A DNA stretch of 64,000 bases from DAMCAP01 sp032059445 (GTDB taxonomy: Bacteria; Bacillota; Clostridia; Oscillospirales; Ruminococcaceae): NCBI GenBank assembly GCA_032059445.1, contig DAMCAP010000005.1, positions 62,001 to 126,000 on the forward strand, given 5' to 3'. The notes beneath the pieces were generated by a model. The model saw only the letters and a program-made list of their open reading frames with translations, was not told where the DNA came from and ran no database searches. Position 1 is the stretch's first letter; every line of letters begins with the position of its first letter. A program made the translations under genes and the position numbers. Positions 34,304 to 43,488 of the stretch are shown here, piece after piece.

Positions 34304-34324
34304 CCGATGTATAGGATTTAATAC

Positions 34325-35401
34325 TTAAAACTCGCTGTCGGTATACTCCTGCCAAGGCTCCTCACCTTTGAGTATGCGAAGCCCGCCAAGAGCAAGGGAT
34401 TGCATTTCGTTTTCACCGGGGATAATCTTAACAGCTGCAATGAAGCTTACCCGCTGGGCAATCAGCCCAGTCAGCAGCTTGGAGTTGGCAACGCCACCAG
34501 TCATTACAATTGCATCGATAGGTGAGCCGCTTGCCACCGACATTTCGGCAATGGATTTGGAGATTTGATAAGCCATGGCCTCGTATACTTCTTTTGCGCG
34601 ATCATCACCTTGTGCAATCCGTTCCTCCACCTCGCGGCAGTCGTGGGTACCGAGCAGCGCCTTTAAGCCACCACCGCCCCGCACCTTTTTGAGCATCTGG
34701 GCCTTGGTATAGGCTCCTGAGTAGCAAAGCTCAATAAGGCTGGTGGCAGGGATGCTGCCAGAGCGCTCGGGGGCAAAGCAACCGAAGTCGTCGCTGGTTG
34801 AGTCGATGATCCGACCTTTGCAGTGGGCACTGACAGAAATACCGCCTCCCAGGTGTACCATTACAAGGTTAAGATCCTCATAGGGCTTACCTACTGTTTC
34901 GGCATATTTACGGGCAATTGCCTTAGAGTTAAGTACGTGGCAGAAGCTATTGCGCACTACCTCGGGCATACCGGTCACTCGAGCGATGGGGTGAAACTCA
35001 TCGGAGGTGACCGCATCGTAGATGTAAGCGGGGATGCCCAATGGCTCTGCTATAGAGTAGGCAATCATTGCACCCAGATTGGATGCATGCTGCATTGCGG
35101 GCTTATGGGTCAAGCGCTCCACCATTGAGCGGTTGACTCGATAGCCTCCTGCATTGACGGGAGGGAGCAGACCACCTCTGCCGATCACAGCCGAGAAATC
35201 TGATAGCTGAAACCCACGCTCCTCTATGAGCCCGATGATTGTCGCTCTACGCATATCATACTGCTGGGCAATGGTGTCAAACTGCTCAAGCGCCTTTGGA
35301 GAATAGCTAATATTCTCGCAAAGCAGCTCTGTTTCATCTCGATAGACAGCTACCTTGGTAGAGGTGGAGCCGGGATTGATGATTAATGTGGTATAGCTCA
35401 T
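34325..35401 (-). CDS. buk: butyrate kinase / branched-chain acyl kinase
   Basis: 358 residues of the acetate/butyrate kinase family: it converts acyl-phosphate plus ADP to the acid plus ATP. Markers are IINPGSTSTKVAVY (phosphate 1), VIGRGGLLPPVNAGGY, VMVHLGGGISVSAHCKGR (phosphate 2) and VMTGGVANS (adenosine). The start at 35401 follows GGAGTG. It lies downstream of iorB in the ptb-iorA-iorB-buk cluster, so aryl- or branched-chain acyl phosphates are likely substrates as well as butyryl phosphate. Confidence 0.93.
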   Translation of the reverse strand: MSYTTLIINPGSTSTKVAVYRDETELLCENISYSPKALEQFDTIAQQYDMRRATIIGLIEERGFQLSDFSAVIGRGGLLPPVNAGGYRVNRSMVERLTHKPAMQHASNLGAMIAYSIAEPLGIPAYIYDAVTSDEFHPIARVTGMPEVVRNSFCHVLNSKAIARKYAETVGKPYEDLNLVMVHLGGGISVSAHCKGRIIDSTSDDFGCFAPERSGSIPATSLIELCYSGAYTKAQMLKKVRGGGGLKALLGTHDCREVEERIAQGDDRAKEVYEAMAYQISKSIAEMSVASGSPIDAIVMTGGVANSKLLTGLIAQRVSFIAAVKIIPGENEMQSLALGGLRILKGEEPWQEYTDSEF

Positions 35402-35499
35402 AGGTTCACTCCAATTCTTATTGTTGTGGATCAAAATGCAGGGGAATAGTGCTTGAGAGAAATGAATCTATAACCTTGGCGTTAATCGACAAGGGGTAT

Positions 35500-35564
35500 T
35501 GCACCCTTCGGGGCTGTGTAGTACAGCGGGCTGAAGGGAAACAGCCGAGTACCCGAAGGGTGCA
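35500..35564. other. three-way-junction inverted repeat in the iorB-buk spacer
   Basis: TGCACCCTTCGGG (35500-35512) and its exact reverse complement (35552-35564) enclose two small hairpins: GCTGT/ACAGC (35513-35527) and GGCTG/CAGCC (35529-35546). The perfect 13-bp closing stem plus two inner stems makes a compact 65-nt cloverleaf-like fold. No T-run follows on either strand, so it is not a simple terminator. It may be a processing or mRNA-stability element within the polycistronic transcript, or a small repeat family. Confidence 0.6.
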
Positions 35565-35711
35565 GGAGGTATGGTGATTTGATTATGGATTGCGTAACGC
35601 TTACCATTATGGCATCGACGTACTTATCATATGGGTTAAATCTGATTACTGCCTAAATGCTGATCACACCAATTCAATTCCGGTGGGGAAATGTAAAAAT
35701 GCTCTCTTGTC

Positions 35712-36281
35712 TTATACCAGTGACATACCGATATCAAAGGCTTTTTTATTAAGCTCAGCAAAGGCGGGTTTAACGTTATCTTCGATGACTTTATGCCAAT
35801 TTACTTCCTCAAGGCCCATCAGCTTGACAGTTGCGCCTAGGAGGATTACGTTCATTACCTTTGAGTTACCGAGCTTCTCAGCTTCATCTGCTGCATTGAT
35901 GACGGTGGTCGGTGTAGCAGCAGCTAACTGCTCTAAGATATCCTCAGGGTAGGCACCTGCCTTGGAGATCAGAGGCATAGGCGAGATTTTATAATCATTT
36001 ACAATGACATGCCCCTGTGGCTTTAGATACTCCAGCCATCTGAGAGCTTCCATCTGCTCGAAGCTTACTAGGATATCTGCTCCTCCAAGCTCTATTACAG
36101 GAGAGTAGACCTTATGGCCATAACGCACCTGCGAAGATACCGAGCCACCTCTCTGGCTCATTCCATGGATTTCACTCATCTTTACATCGTAGCCGGCCTC
36201 CATCAGACCGGTGGTGAGCAGCTTGCTGGCGAGGATCGTACCCTGACCGCCTACACCTACCAATAATATACTTTTGGTCAT
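35712..36281 (-). CDS. iorB: indolepyruvate:ferredoxin oxidoreductase, beta subunit
   Basis: 189 residues of the 2-oxoacid oxidoreductase gamma-domain family. The glycine-rich VGVGGQGTILASKLL near the N-terminus and the SEIHGMSQRGGSVSSQVRYG stretch are characteristic. Together with iorA it oxidises aryl pyruvates (from Trp, Phe, Tyr) to aryl-acetyl-CoA and reduces ferredoxin. It lies 81 bp after iorA on the same strand. Confidence 0.94.
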   Translation of the reverse strand: MTKSILLVGVGGQGTILASKLLTTGLMEAGYDVKMSEIHGMSQRGGSVSSQVRYGHKVYSPVIELGGADILVSFEQMEALRWLEYLKPQGHVIVNDYKISPMPLISKAGAYPEDILEQLAAATPTTVINAADEAEKLGNSKVMNVILLGATVKLMGLEEVNWHKVIEDNVKPAFAELNKKAFDIGMSLV

Positions 36282-36362
36282 ATTGTGCTCCTATCTGCCG
36301 AAAACGGCGTGTATTACAGTCTTTTTGATGCCGCGAAGGGCTTTTAAACGCAAAAGTTAGGC

Positions 36363-38138
36363 TTACTGTACAACTTCAATCGCTTTGACAGGGCAGATCT
36401 GGTTGCAGACGGTGCAGCCTACGCACTGAGCAGGGTCGATCACAGATTTCTTAGTGGAGGTATTGAAGGAAATCGCAGGGCAACCACTTCTTAGGCACAT
36501 CTTACAGCCGATGCAGCGCTCGGTAACCTTCGATTTCTTTTGGAATACTCCGCTAAACTCCTCCTTGTCGGCAGAGGAGAGCTTCTTGAGCACGCAGGGC
36601 CAGCGGGTGATGATCACTGAAGGCTCCTCCAAGGAGAGGGCCCACTTAAGGGTTTCTCGTACCTTTGGCAGGTCGTTGGGGTTGATCACTGCGATATGCT
36701 TGATGCCGCATGCTTTTACTAAGCCCTCTAGGTTGATGAGCTCGGTAGGGTCACCCATAGCGGTAAAGCCGCTGCCTGGGTTCTCTTGATGGCCGGTCAT
36801 GCCGGTGATGCGGTTGTCAAGGATGATGTTGACGGTATTAGAGCCGTTATATACCACCTCTAAGAGGGAGTTGATGCCGGTATGGAAGAAGGTAGAGTCA
36901 CCAAGGACAGCGACCACGCGCTTGCCGGAGGAGCCAGCCATCTTAAAGACTTGCTGTGCGCCGTGACCTGCGCTGAAGCTGGCACCCATGCAGATGTTGA
37001 AATCCATGGCGTTGTAAGGCTCGGCAAAGCCCAAGGTATAGCAGCCGATGTCGCCTGCTACCATGACATCCTTATGCTTGCCCAGCTCGTGGAATAAGCC
37101 ACGGTGAGGGCAGCCAGCACAGAGGATAGGAGGGCGGGGGGAGATGGCATCACGTTTGTAATCGAGCACCGGCAGGGTAGCGCCGTAGAGGGATTTACGC
37201 AGTACATCTGGGGTCATTTCGCCGCAGAAGGGGAAGGTATCTCGACCGTGGGGATTAAAGCCCAATTCACGGATAGCTTCTTCTAAGATCGGATCATTTT
37301 CTTCGATGACATAGAGCTTAGCCTTGCCCTCGCAGAAAGATCGGATTATTTCGGTAGGGAGCGGATATGTAAAGCCCAGCTTTAGGTAGGAAACACTGTC
37401 GCCCAAGACTTCTCTGGCGTAATCGTAGCAGATGCCGCTGGTGATGACGCCTACCTCGCTGTTGTTGTCGACTACGAAGTTAAGCTCGCTCTGCTCGGCA
37501 TAATCCTTTAGATCCTTTAAGCGCTGCTCAAGCTTGATACGCATAGGGCGGCTCATGGCTGGTACAGTCATATATTTGGTGATCTTTTTTTCGTAGGGCT
37601 TGATGGGCTGCTCTACTCTAGGCTGACACTCTACAATACCCTTAGAATGGCAGACTCTCGTAGTAACACGCACCAACACAGGAGTGTCGAAACGTTCACT
37701 GACCTCAAAAGCGAGTTTCACCATATCCTTACACTCCTGGCTGTCGCAGGGCTCGAGTAGTGGGATCTTGGCAAACTTTGCATAGTTGCGGTTATCCTGC
37801 TCATTTTGAGAGGAGTGCTGCCCTGGCTCGTCGGCAGTGATCAGCACCATACCGCCATTTACTCCTGTGTAGGCATAGGTAAAGAGGGCATCAGCCGCTA
37901 CGTTTACACCTACATGCTTCATCGATGCCATTGCCCTGCCTCCTGCGATGGAAGCACCTACAACAGCCTCAAGGGCAACCTTTTCGTTTGGTGCCCACTC
38001 GCTCTTGATCTCGGGGTAGGTAGAGATGTTTTCGAGGATTTCGGTGCTGGGTGTGCCGGGGTAGGCAGAGCAGAAGTGCACGCCTGCCTCATAGGCTCCA
38101 CGGGCGATGGCTTCATTACCGGTCATGAGTAGTTTCAT
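36363..38138 (-). CDS. iorA: indolepyruvate:ferredoxin oxidoreductase, alpha subunit
   Basis: 591 residues. The N-terminal pyrimidine-binding domain has GNEAIARGAYEAGVHFCSAYPGTPS. The thiamine-diphosphate site is GDSTFFHTGINSLL with the metal-ligand region LDNRITGMTGHQ. CAGCPHRGLFHEL lies before it. The C-terminal ferredoxin domain has two clusters: CIGCKMCLRSGCP, a slightly variant first one, and CVGCTVCNQICP. The start at 38138 follows GGAG with 6-bp spacing. It transfers electrons to ferredoxin and is oxygen-sensitive in known relatives. Confidence 0.95.
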   Translation of the reverse strand: MKLLMTGNEAIARGAYEAGVHFCSAYPGTPSTEILENISTYPEIKSEWAPNEKVALEAVVGASIAGGRAMASMKHVGVNVAADALFTYAYTGVNGGMVLITADEPGQHSSQNEQDNRNYAKFAKIPLLEPCDSQECKDMVKLAFEVSERFDTPVLVRVTTRVCHSKGIVECQPRVEQPIKPYEKKITKYMTVPAMSRPMRIKLEQRLKDLKDYAEQSELNFVVDNNSEVGVITSGICYDYAREVLGDSVSYLKLGFTYPLPTEIIRSFCEGKAKLYVIEENDPILEEAIRELGFNPHGRDTFPFCGEMTPDVLRKSLYGATLPVLDYKRDAISPRPPILCAGCPHRGLFHELGKHKDVMVAGDIGCYTLGFAEPYNAMDFNICMGASFSAGHGAQQVFKMAGSSGKRVVAVLGDSTFFHTGINSLLEVVYNGSNTVNIILDNRITGMTGHQENPGSGFTAMGDPTELINLEGLVKACGIKHIAVINPNDLPKVRETLKWALSLEEPSVIITRWPCVLKKLSSADKEEFSGVFQKKSKVTERCIGCKMCLRSGCPAISFNTSTKKSVIDPAQCVGCTVCNQICPVKAIEVVQ

Positions 38139-38253
38139 GGTAAGCTCCATTCCGCCGCCCTAGCGGGCGGCTGTAATTATAATATTTCGCATTAAATTAG
38201 ACTGAATGATGCTTATGCTCGTTGCTTACAGATGCTTTATTAAGTCAAAGCAG

Positions 38254-39136
38254 TTAGCGTGAAGCCGCAGCACAAAGTACGATGGATAAAAACTTCTCCT
38301 CGCTGGTAGCACCACGGGAGGTCAGCACGATAGGTGCCTTTGCACCGATGATGCAGCCTGCCATTTTGGCGCCTGCCATATAAAGCAGTGACTTGCATAG
38401 GATATTGCCCGCCACCATGGTGGGGGTGATCACCAGATCAACATCGCCGGTGACGGGGCTCTCGAAGCCCTTGATTTCGGCTGATTCTTTGCTAAAGGTT
38501 AAGTCAAAGCTGATAGGACCCTCTACAATACAGTCACCTAATTCTCCTCTGGCACACTGTTCCTTGAGCTCGGCACCATCTACCGTCTCAGGCATCTTGG
38601 GGTTGATGGTTTCGACAGCGGTCATCACTGCCACCTTAGGCTGCTGACAGCCCAGCTTGCCCAGGATGGTATTGCAGTTGAGGATCATATTCTTTTTTGC
38701 TTCGAGATCTGGGGAGATCACCATGCCGGCATCGCTGAGTGCCAGCAGCTTATGATAAGCAGGGATCTCAAGGAGGGTAAAGTGGTTCATCANNNNNNNN
38801 NNCACGATTGACCACCGCAGATAGGAGGGTGGCGGTTTGCAGCTTACCCTTCATGAGGAAGTCACCCTTGCCAAGGCGGATAAGCTCCACAGCTTTTGCT
38901 GCCGACTCTTCGTCGCTCTCGCTATCAATGATCCGATTTGGCTCTACATCATGCCCTAGCTCCTTGCCGATAGCGAGGATGCCTGCGCGGTCACCCACTA
39001 AAATATAGTCGATGATCCCTTTGTCGTGAGCATCAATGACCGCCTCCATGGCGTGGTGGTCATGAGCGGCAGCCAGTACCAGCGTTTTTTTGGAGGAAGC
39101 GCCGAGGGAATCAATCAATTCCTGAAAGTTCTTCAA
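38254..39136 (-). CDS. ptb: phosphate butyryltransferase, interrupted by an assembly gap
   Basis: Transfers acyl groups from CoA to phosphate, giving the substrate of Buk. TTG 39136 after AAGGAG is the likely start. The N-terminal part (KTLVLAAAHDHHAMEAV ... DFLMKGKLQTATLLSAVVN) and the C-terminal part (LLEIPAYHKLLALSDAGM ... TPTMVAGNILCKSLLYM ... GAKAPIVLTSRGA) are both typical. Ten Ns at 38793-38802 separate them, and the two parts are in different frames across the placeholder, so the true gap length is not 10. The gene is probably intact in the organism. First gene of the ptb-iorAB-buk cluster. Confidence 0.9.
38793..38802. other. assembly gap (10 N) inside ptb
   Basis: Ten Ns; the frame does not carry across, so the length is nominal. 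Confidence 0.95.
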
Positions 39137-39492
39137 GATAAACACTCCTTATTGTTGTTTTCGCTCTTCTGTATGTTTGAAATCACAGACAGTCGTGCAC
39201 ACTTTATCATCAGTATAGCATAATAAGAACAAAAAAAGAAGATAAAAATCAAAAAAATTAAGCATATAGTACAAACCGCTTTAAATTGACATAGTGGTAT
39301 TTTCACAATATTTCATAAGATTTTTGTAAAATGTTATAACGTTGATTTGCAGCTTTAGACTCTTAAATTTCACACGGAGGTATGATATGATAGCAGTAAG
39401 ATTTGCAGCATCTTATCTGCACCGCTTTCATTTGGCGGCAGTTACAGGCAATCAGTTGCCTGATTAAGACAACGAAGATTACAGGAGGAACT

Positions 39493-39804
39493 ATGCCACA
39501 GGTTATTTTTAAAGGAATAGAAAAGCAGAAGCTGATTACGCTTTCCGACGGGTTGATTGCAGCGCTCTCCAAAGCCGCCGATACTCCGGAGGATTGGTTT
39601 ATCCTCGAGCACAATGAGGTATCCTTTATCTATAAAGGCATGGAGGTACCGCATTATCCGGTGGTTGCTGTGTGGTGGTTTGCCCGACCTCAAGAGGTGC
39701 AGGATCATTGTGCAATGATTATCCAAAGCTACCTACGACAGGTAGGGTATGGTGAATCTCAGATCAGCTTTCATACCTTTGACAAAGAGGGATACTACGA
39801 ATAA
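39493..39804 (+). CDS. DUF1904 family protein
   Basis: 103 residues beginning MPQVIFKGIEKQKLITLSDGL, with EDWFILEHNEVSFIY and VVAVWWFARPQEVQD. This matches DUF1904, a small tautomerase-like fold of unknown function. The start at 39493 follows GGAGG; the 30 codons upstream in frame have no support. It is on the plus strand alone, convergent with the lipoprotein gene across a shared terminator. Confidence 0.8.
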   Translation: MPQVIFKGIEKQKLITLSDGLIAALSKAADTPEDWFILEHNEVSFIYKGMEVPHYPVVAVWWFARPQEVQDHCAMIIQSYLRQVGYGESQISFHTFDKEGYYE

Positions 39805-39816
39805 AATTGAGCATAA

Positions 39817-39851
39817 AAAACGCACCTTGCGATTCTTTCAAGGTGCGTTTT
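39817..39851. terminator. bidirectional terminator
   Basis: AAAACGCACCTTG (39817-39829) and CAAGGTGCGTTTT (39839-39851) are perfect 13-bp arms, T-rich on either side. It serves the DUF1904 gene and the convergent lipoprotein gene. Confidence 0.9.
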
Positions 39852-39861
39852 GTTGTAAAAA

Positions 39862-40533
39862 TTATTTAGGCAGGAGAGGGGAATCCAGCTCCTTGACAGC
39901 ATTTAAACCATTGGCGGAGCAGACGTTGATCAGTGCATCGTCAAAATAAAGCTGCCAGATATCACCCTGCTTATAGCAGTTGACGCTGATGGTTTCGGAG
40001 AGTGTGCTGATCCCTTTTGCTTTGGAGATTTCCTTGGCTACGGTATTTAAAATGTCCGTAACCGCCAGCTCAGGGCGAAACGAGCCTGCGATCATCTGCT
40101 TGAGGATGTCTGTAGCGTGGGTTTGATAGGCTGTTTTGACAAAGGGCGATATATCGGGGTAGGTGACGTCGACGGTGGCAGTTGCTTTTGCCTCGCCCTC
40201 TTGCTTGATATCTGTAATCTCATAGCTGAGATTTTGATAGAGGACTCTGGCTGCGGTTTTGACTAGTGGGCTCTCGAGGTTAAGGTCGCCCAGTTGATTT
40301 TTGGTCTTATCCCCCAGATACTCTGAAGGAAGTGGGGAGGTCTTTTTGATCGTCTCTACCTCGCCTGCCTTAAGCCCCTCAAAGAGCAGCGCGATGGGGT
40401 GGCTGGGCTTGCTGAGGGTATAGGGATCATCTTCTACTTTGCTAGGCTCCACCTGCTTTTTGGGTATAGTACATGCAGTGCAGATGATCACCAGAGCGAC
40501 TGCGGTCACGATGTATTTCAGCTTCAGTTGCAT
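39862..40533 (-). CDS. lipoprotein of unknown function
   Basis: 223 residues. A signal sequence (LKYIVTAVALVIICTAC) carries cysteines where a lipobox would place the modified residue, though the residues before them are not an ideal LAGC. The mature part is polar, with a region of about 170 residues containing SYEITDIKQEGEAKATATVDVTYPDIS, a pattern of paired strands like DUF4878/DUF5105-type or NTF2-like secreted domains. AGGAGG precedes the ATG. Probably anchored on the outer face of the membrane; role unknown. Confidence 0.75.
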   Translation of the reverse strand: MQLKLKYIVTAVALVIICTACTIPKKQVEPSKVEDDPYTLSKPSHPIALLFEGLKAGEVETIKKTSPLPSEYLGDKTKNQLGDLNLESPLVKTAARVLYQNLSYEITDIKQEGEAKATATVDVTYPDISPFVKTAYQTHATDILKQMIAGSFRPELAVTDILNTVAKEISKAKGISTLSETISVNCYKQGDIWQLYFDDALINVCSANGLNAVKELDSPLLPK

Positions 40534-40666
40534 GATTTCCTCCTTATGGCTTCAGCGCTGATTTGTAGACGATTTGGGGAAGCCTGGGGTGTAGCAAGTG
40601 TTGGTCTAGTTTATAGATATTGTCCTCGTTTGCAAAAAATACCTGATTCCTCCATACTTATGATGA

Positions 40667-40899
40667 TTAAAGCTCAATCTCCAGCTCCACACGCTCTTTT
40701 TCGTTAATGAGGCACTGAGCCAGTACTGCTTGGGTGTTATCTTTTAGTAGGGAGAGCAGGTTGACGAGAGTTTCGAGCTCTCNNNNNNNNNNCGGGTGCG
40801 CCCTTGGGTAATAGCGAGGGTAATCGCTGCCGCTGCAAGGATTACTTGCTCTGGCTCGGGTAAACAACTACGGGGTGATGGTTTTTTTGATATAACCAT
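40667..40899 (-). CDS. small DUF6774-like protein, interrupted by an assembly gap
   Basis: The reading frame before the gap gives EPEQVILAAAAITLAITQGRT. After it comes ELETLVNLLSLLKDNTQAVL followed by AQCLINEKERVELEIEL and stop. The alternation of a small-residue-rich helix, a gap, then a second helix with NLLSLLKDNTQAVLAQ matches small clostridial proteins annotated DUF6774. The start is uncertain: ATG 40899 lies inside a hairpin and its ribosome site is too close. Ten Ns at 40783-40792 interrupt the gene. Confidence 0.5.
40783..40792. other. assembly gap (10 N) inside the small DUF6774-like gene
   Basis: Ten Ns of unknown true length. Confidence 0.95.
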
Positions 40900-40905
40900 C
40901 ACCCC
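40872..40905 (-). terminator. probable terminator after degV
   Basis: GGGGTGATGGTT and AACCATCACCCC form a perfect 12-bp stem (plus 40872-40883 and 40894-40905) just after the DegV stop codon. The T-tract on the minus strand is poor. It also contains the possible start of the next small gene. Confidence 0.5.
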
Positions 40906-40951
40906 CTTATAAAATATCTATCAATAGTATATTGCTGGATTTTGTTTTTTA

Positions 40952-41812
40952 TTACTTTGTGCGCTCGTAGAATACCCCAATGGTACCAGGCCCCGAATGG
41001 GTTGCCATGGTGGCATACATAGGATTGATCATGCAGCGCAGGTCGGGGTAGCTCTCTTTGATTTTTGCTGCCAGTGCTTGTGCATTCTCCAAAGCACCGC
41101 AGTGAGAGATATATAGGGTGGTATCTTCGTCGGCTTCCTTAAGGAAGGACGAGGCGATTTTGGCGATACCATTTTTATAGCCCATAGCAATGGCATGGTT
41201 GGTGCCGTGACCCTCGATGATGGCAATAATGGGCTTGATATGGAAGGTTGAGATTACCGAGCCTTTTAGATTGCTGACTCGCCCACCTTTTACTAGGAAC
41301 TTAATATCATCCACGAGGTAAAAGGTCGTGGTGCGCCGTTTTAGAGCGTCAATACTGCTTAGGATCGCTTCGATCGATTCCCCTTGATCGATCATCTCCT
41401 TTGCCAGCTCCAGTTGCATCAGCTCCACCAGTGAGGTAGACCATGAGTCGTGGATGTGTATCTGGCAGCCGCAGTTTGGATGAGCTTCTTCAAACATCCC
41501 TTTAGCAATCACTGCCGAGTTGTAGGTGCCGGAGCCACCCACCGACATGGTGATTACCAATATGTGCTGATAGTCAGCCATGTACTTCTCAAAGTACTCA
41601 ATAAAGGTAGCGGGGCTTGGTTGGGCAGTGGTCGGGATGTTTTGGCAGTTCTTTAGGGTGTCGTAATACTGTTGGGGGTCGATTTCGTAGAAATCGCGGT
41701 ACTGCTGATCCTCTATAGTTACGATTAGTGGCACGAGGTCTACCCCGAGGGCAGCAAGCTGCTGTGGTGTAGCATCACAGCCGGAATCAACAAGGAGCTT
41801 AATCGTGGGCAT
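40952..41812 (-). CDS. DegV family (fatty-acid-binding) protein
   Basis: 286 residues. DegV landmarks are KLLVDSGCDATPQQL, TAQPSPATFIEYFE with the ligand-contacting Thr/Ser, VITMSVGGSGTYNSA, and VDDIKFLVKGGRVS. Characterised members (FakB) hold a fatty acid for phosphorylation by FakA. Others have no known role. GGAGG precedes the ATG. No FakA-like gene lies nearby. Confidence 0.93.
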   Translation of the reverse strand: MPTIKLLVDSGCDATPQQLAALGVDLVPLIVTIEDQQYRDFYEIDPQQYYDTLKNCQNIPTTAQPSPATFIEYFEKYMADYQHILVITMSVGGSGTYNSAVIAKGMFEEAHPNCGCQIHIHDSWSTSLVELMQLELAKEMIDQGESIEAILSSIDALKRRTTTFYLVDDIKFLVKGGRVSNLKGSVISTFHIKPIIAIIEGHGTNHAIAMGYKNGIAKIASSFLKEADEDTTLYISHCGALENAQALAAKIKESYPDLRCMINPMYATMATHSGPGTIGVFYERTK

Positions 41813-42214
41813 TGAGTTTCCTCCATTATATTTATAGTATTTGTTTCATCAAAACCGTTCTCCCTGCGATCTGGCAGCAACCGCCGCTATACAAGGGGCT
41901 TAAGATGTCAGTGCTAACATCATAGCATTTAATGTCGAATCAGGCAACTATATTTACAAAAATAAAATTGCACTTTGGTTTTACTGTGCTATAATTAATC
42001 CAAAGCGTTTATCGCAGATTGCTTATAATATTCAGACTAATCTATACTGTCAAAAAGCCTCAAATATTCTGTATAAAGCATTGAATTATTCATCTGGTAA
42101 AAGCTAAGAGGCGATTGTGATGGAACTCGCTCTGGATCAAAGCAATAGCTGCGATGTCTATACCCATTGTGGATAATCCATAACACGAATACAAGTGTCA
42201 GAAAGGACGGAACT
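41813..42214. other. intergenic region with the iadA promoter and long leader
   Basis: About 400 bp without genes. It contains a good promoter at 41968-41995 and then more than 200 nt of leader before the isoaspartyl dipeptidase gene. I recognise no riboswitch in that leader. Confidence 0.45.
41968..41995 (+). promoter_or_regulatory. predicted promoter of the isoaspartyl dipeptidase gene
   Basis: TTGCAC (41968-41973), a 16-bp spacer, and a perfect TATAAT (41990-41995) with an upstream TG-C extended -10 element. Confidence 0.65.
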
Positions 42215-43387
42215 ATGATTACAGTTATTAAAAACGCAAAGATCTATGCACCTGAGTGCCTAGGAGTAAAAGACATCGTATTGGTTGGTGATAAGATTGA
42301 GGGGATTTATGATCATGTAAACATTCCCGATAACTTTATCGATATCAGCGTCATCGACGCAAAGGGCAAGATTGCTACCCCCGGCTTTATTGATGCCCAC
42401 GTGCATATAACCGGAGGCGGTGGTGAAGGTGGCTTTAAGACCCGTACCCCTGAGCTCAAGCTCTCTGATGCCGTGGTTGCAGGCGTGACTACGGTAGTAG
42501 GGTGCCTAGGCACCGACGGAGTATGCCGTGATCTTAAAGCATTGGTTGCCAAAGCAAGAGGGCTTGACGAGGAAGGTATCACCGCCTATGCCTACACAGG
42601 CTCTTATGAGGTGCCTGTTGTGACCATCACAGGCACAGTGCGCTCTGATATTATGCTAATCGACAAGATGATCGGCGCAGGCGAAATCGCCCTAGCAGAC
42701 CATCGTGCGGCATGGCCTACCTATGACCAGCTGGTCAATGTAATTGCGCAAGCTAGAGTGGGCGGTATGCTCAGTGGGAAGGGCGGCGTGGTCAACATCC
42801 ATATGGGTGAGGGTTTAAGCGGCTTTGATATGCTGATCCGTATGGCAAAGGAAACTCAGGTGCCAATTACGCAGGTTGTGCCTACCCATGTCAATAGAAA
42901 CGCTGCGCTGATTGCCAAGGGTATCGAGTATGCCAAGATGGGCGGCTATATCGACCTGACCGCAAGCGATACTCCCGGTACCACTGTGGATGACACCAAG
43001 GCTAGCCGAGTGCTCAAAAAAGCGCTATCCGAAGGGGTCAATGTATCTCAGATCACCATGACCTCTGATGGACAGGGTAGCCTGCCGAGATTTGATGAAG
43101 ATGGCAAGTTTGTTGGCCTCGGTGTAGGCTCCTGCAAATGCCTCTATGAGGAGCTAAGATTTGCAGTGCTCAACGAAGGTGTAGATTTCACCGATGCTCT
43201 CTCTACAATCACGCTTAACCCTGCCCGTATCCTTAAGCTTAACCAGAAGGGAAGACTCGCAGTAGGTATGGATGCTGACATCAATCTGCTTGAAGAAGGA
43301 ACACTGGAGCTTTGCCATGTGATTGCCAAGGGTAGAGTAATGATGCAGGATGGGGAAGTCATTGTAAAGGGTACCTTTGAAGATTAG
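42215..43387 (+). CDS. iadA: isoaspartyl dipeptidase (beta-aspartyl peptidase)
   Basis: 390 residues of the IadA group of the amidohydrolase superfamily: it cleaves isoaspartyl dipeptides formed by protein ageing. The metal site His-x-His is in DAHVHITGGGGE. Others are GEIALADHRAAWPT, VNIHMGEG (His), PTHVNRN (His) and TSDGQGSLPRFDEDG (catalytic Asp). The start at 42215 follows AAAGGACGG. A terminator follows the gene. It stands alone, fitting amino-acid salvage. Confidence 0.92.
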   Translation: MITVIKNAKIYAPECLGVKDIVLVGDKIEGIYDHVNIPDNFIDISVIDAKGKIATPGFIDAHVHITGGGGEGGFKTRTPELKLSDAVVAGVTTVVGCLGTDGVCRDLKALVAKARGLDEEGITAYAYTGSYEVPVVTITGTVRSDIMLIDKMIGAGEIALADHRAAWPTYDQLVNVIAQARVGGMLSGKGGVVNIHMGEGLSGFDMLIRMAKETQVPITQVVPTHVNRNAALIAKGIEYAKMGGYIDLTASDTPGTTVDDTKASRVLKKALSEGVNVSQITMTSDGQGSLPRFDEDGKFVGLGVGSCKCLYEELRFAVLNEGVDFTDALSTITLNPARILKLNQKGRLAVGMDADINLLEEGTLELCHVIAKGRVMMQDGEVIVKGTFED

Positions 43388-43416
43388 TAGTTAGACAACT
43401 AGTTGCAAATTAAATA

Positions 43417-43449
43417 AGCCCTCTGCTTTTCATCGGCAGAGGGCTTTTA
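43417..43449 (+). terminator. terminator after iadA
   Basis: AGCCCTCTGC (43417-43426) pairs with GCAGAGGGCT (43436-43445), followed by TTTA. Confidence 0.85.
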
Positions 43450-43488
43450 TCGTCTATCACAAAGTATCAGGTATCGTAGGAATGTTAG

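Noticed and set aside
35500..35564. Hammerhead or other self-cleaving ribozyme in the three-way junction
   Set aside because: The junction lacks the CUGAUGA and GAAA core sequences on either strand.
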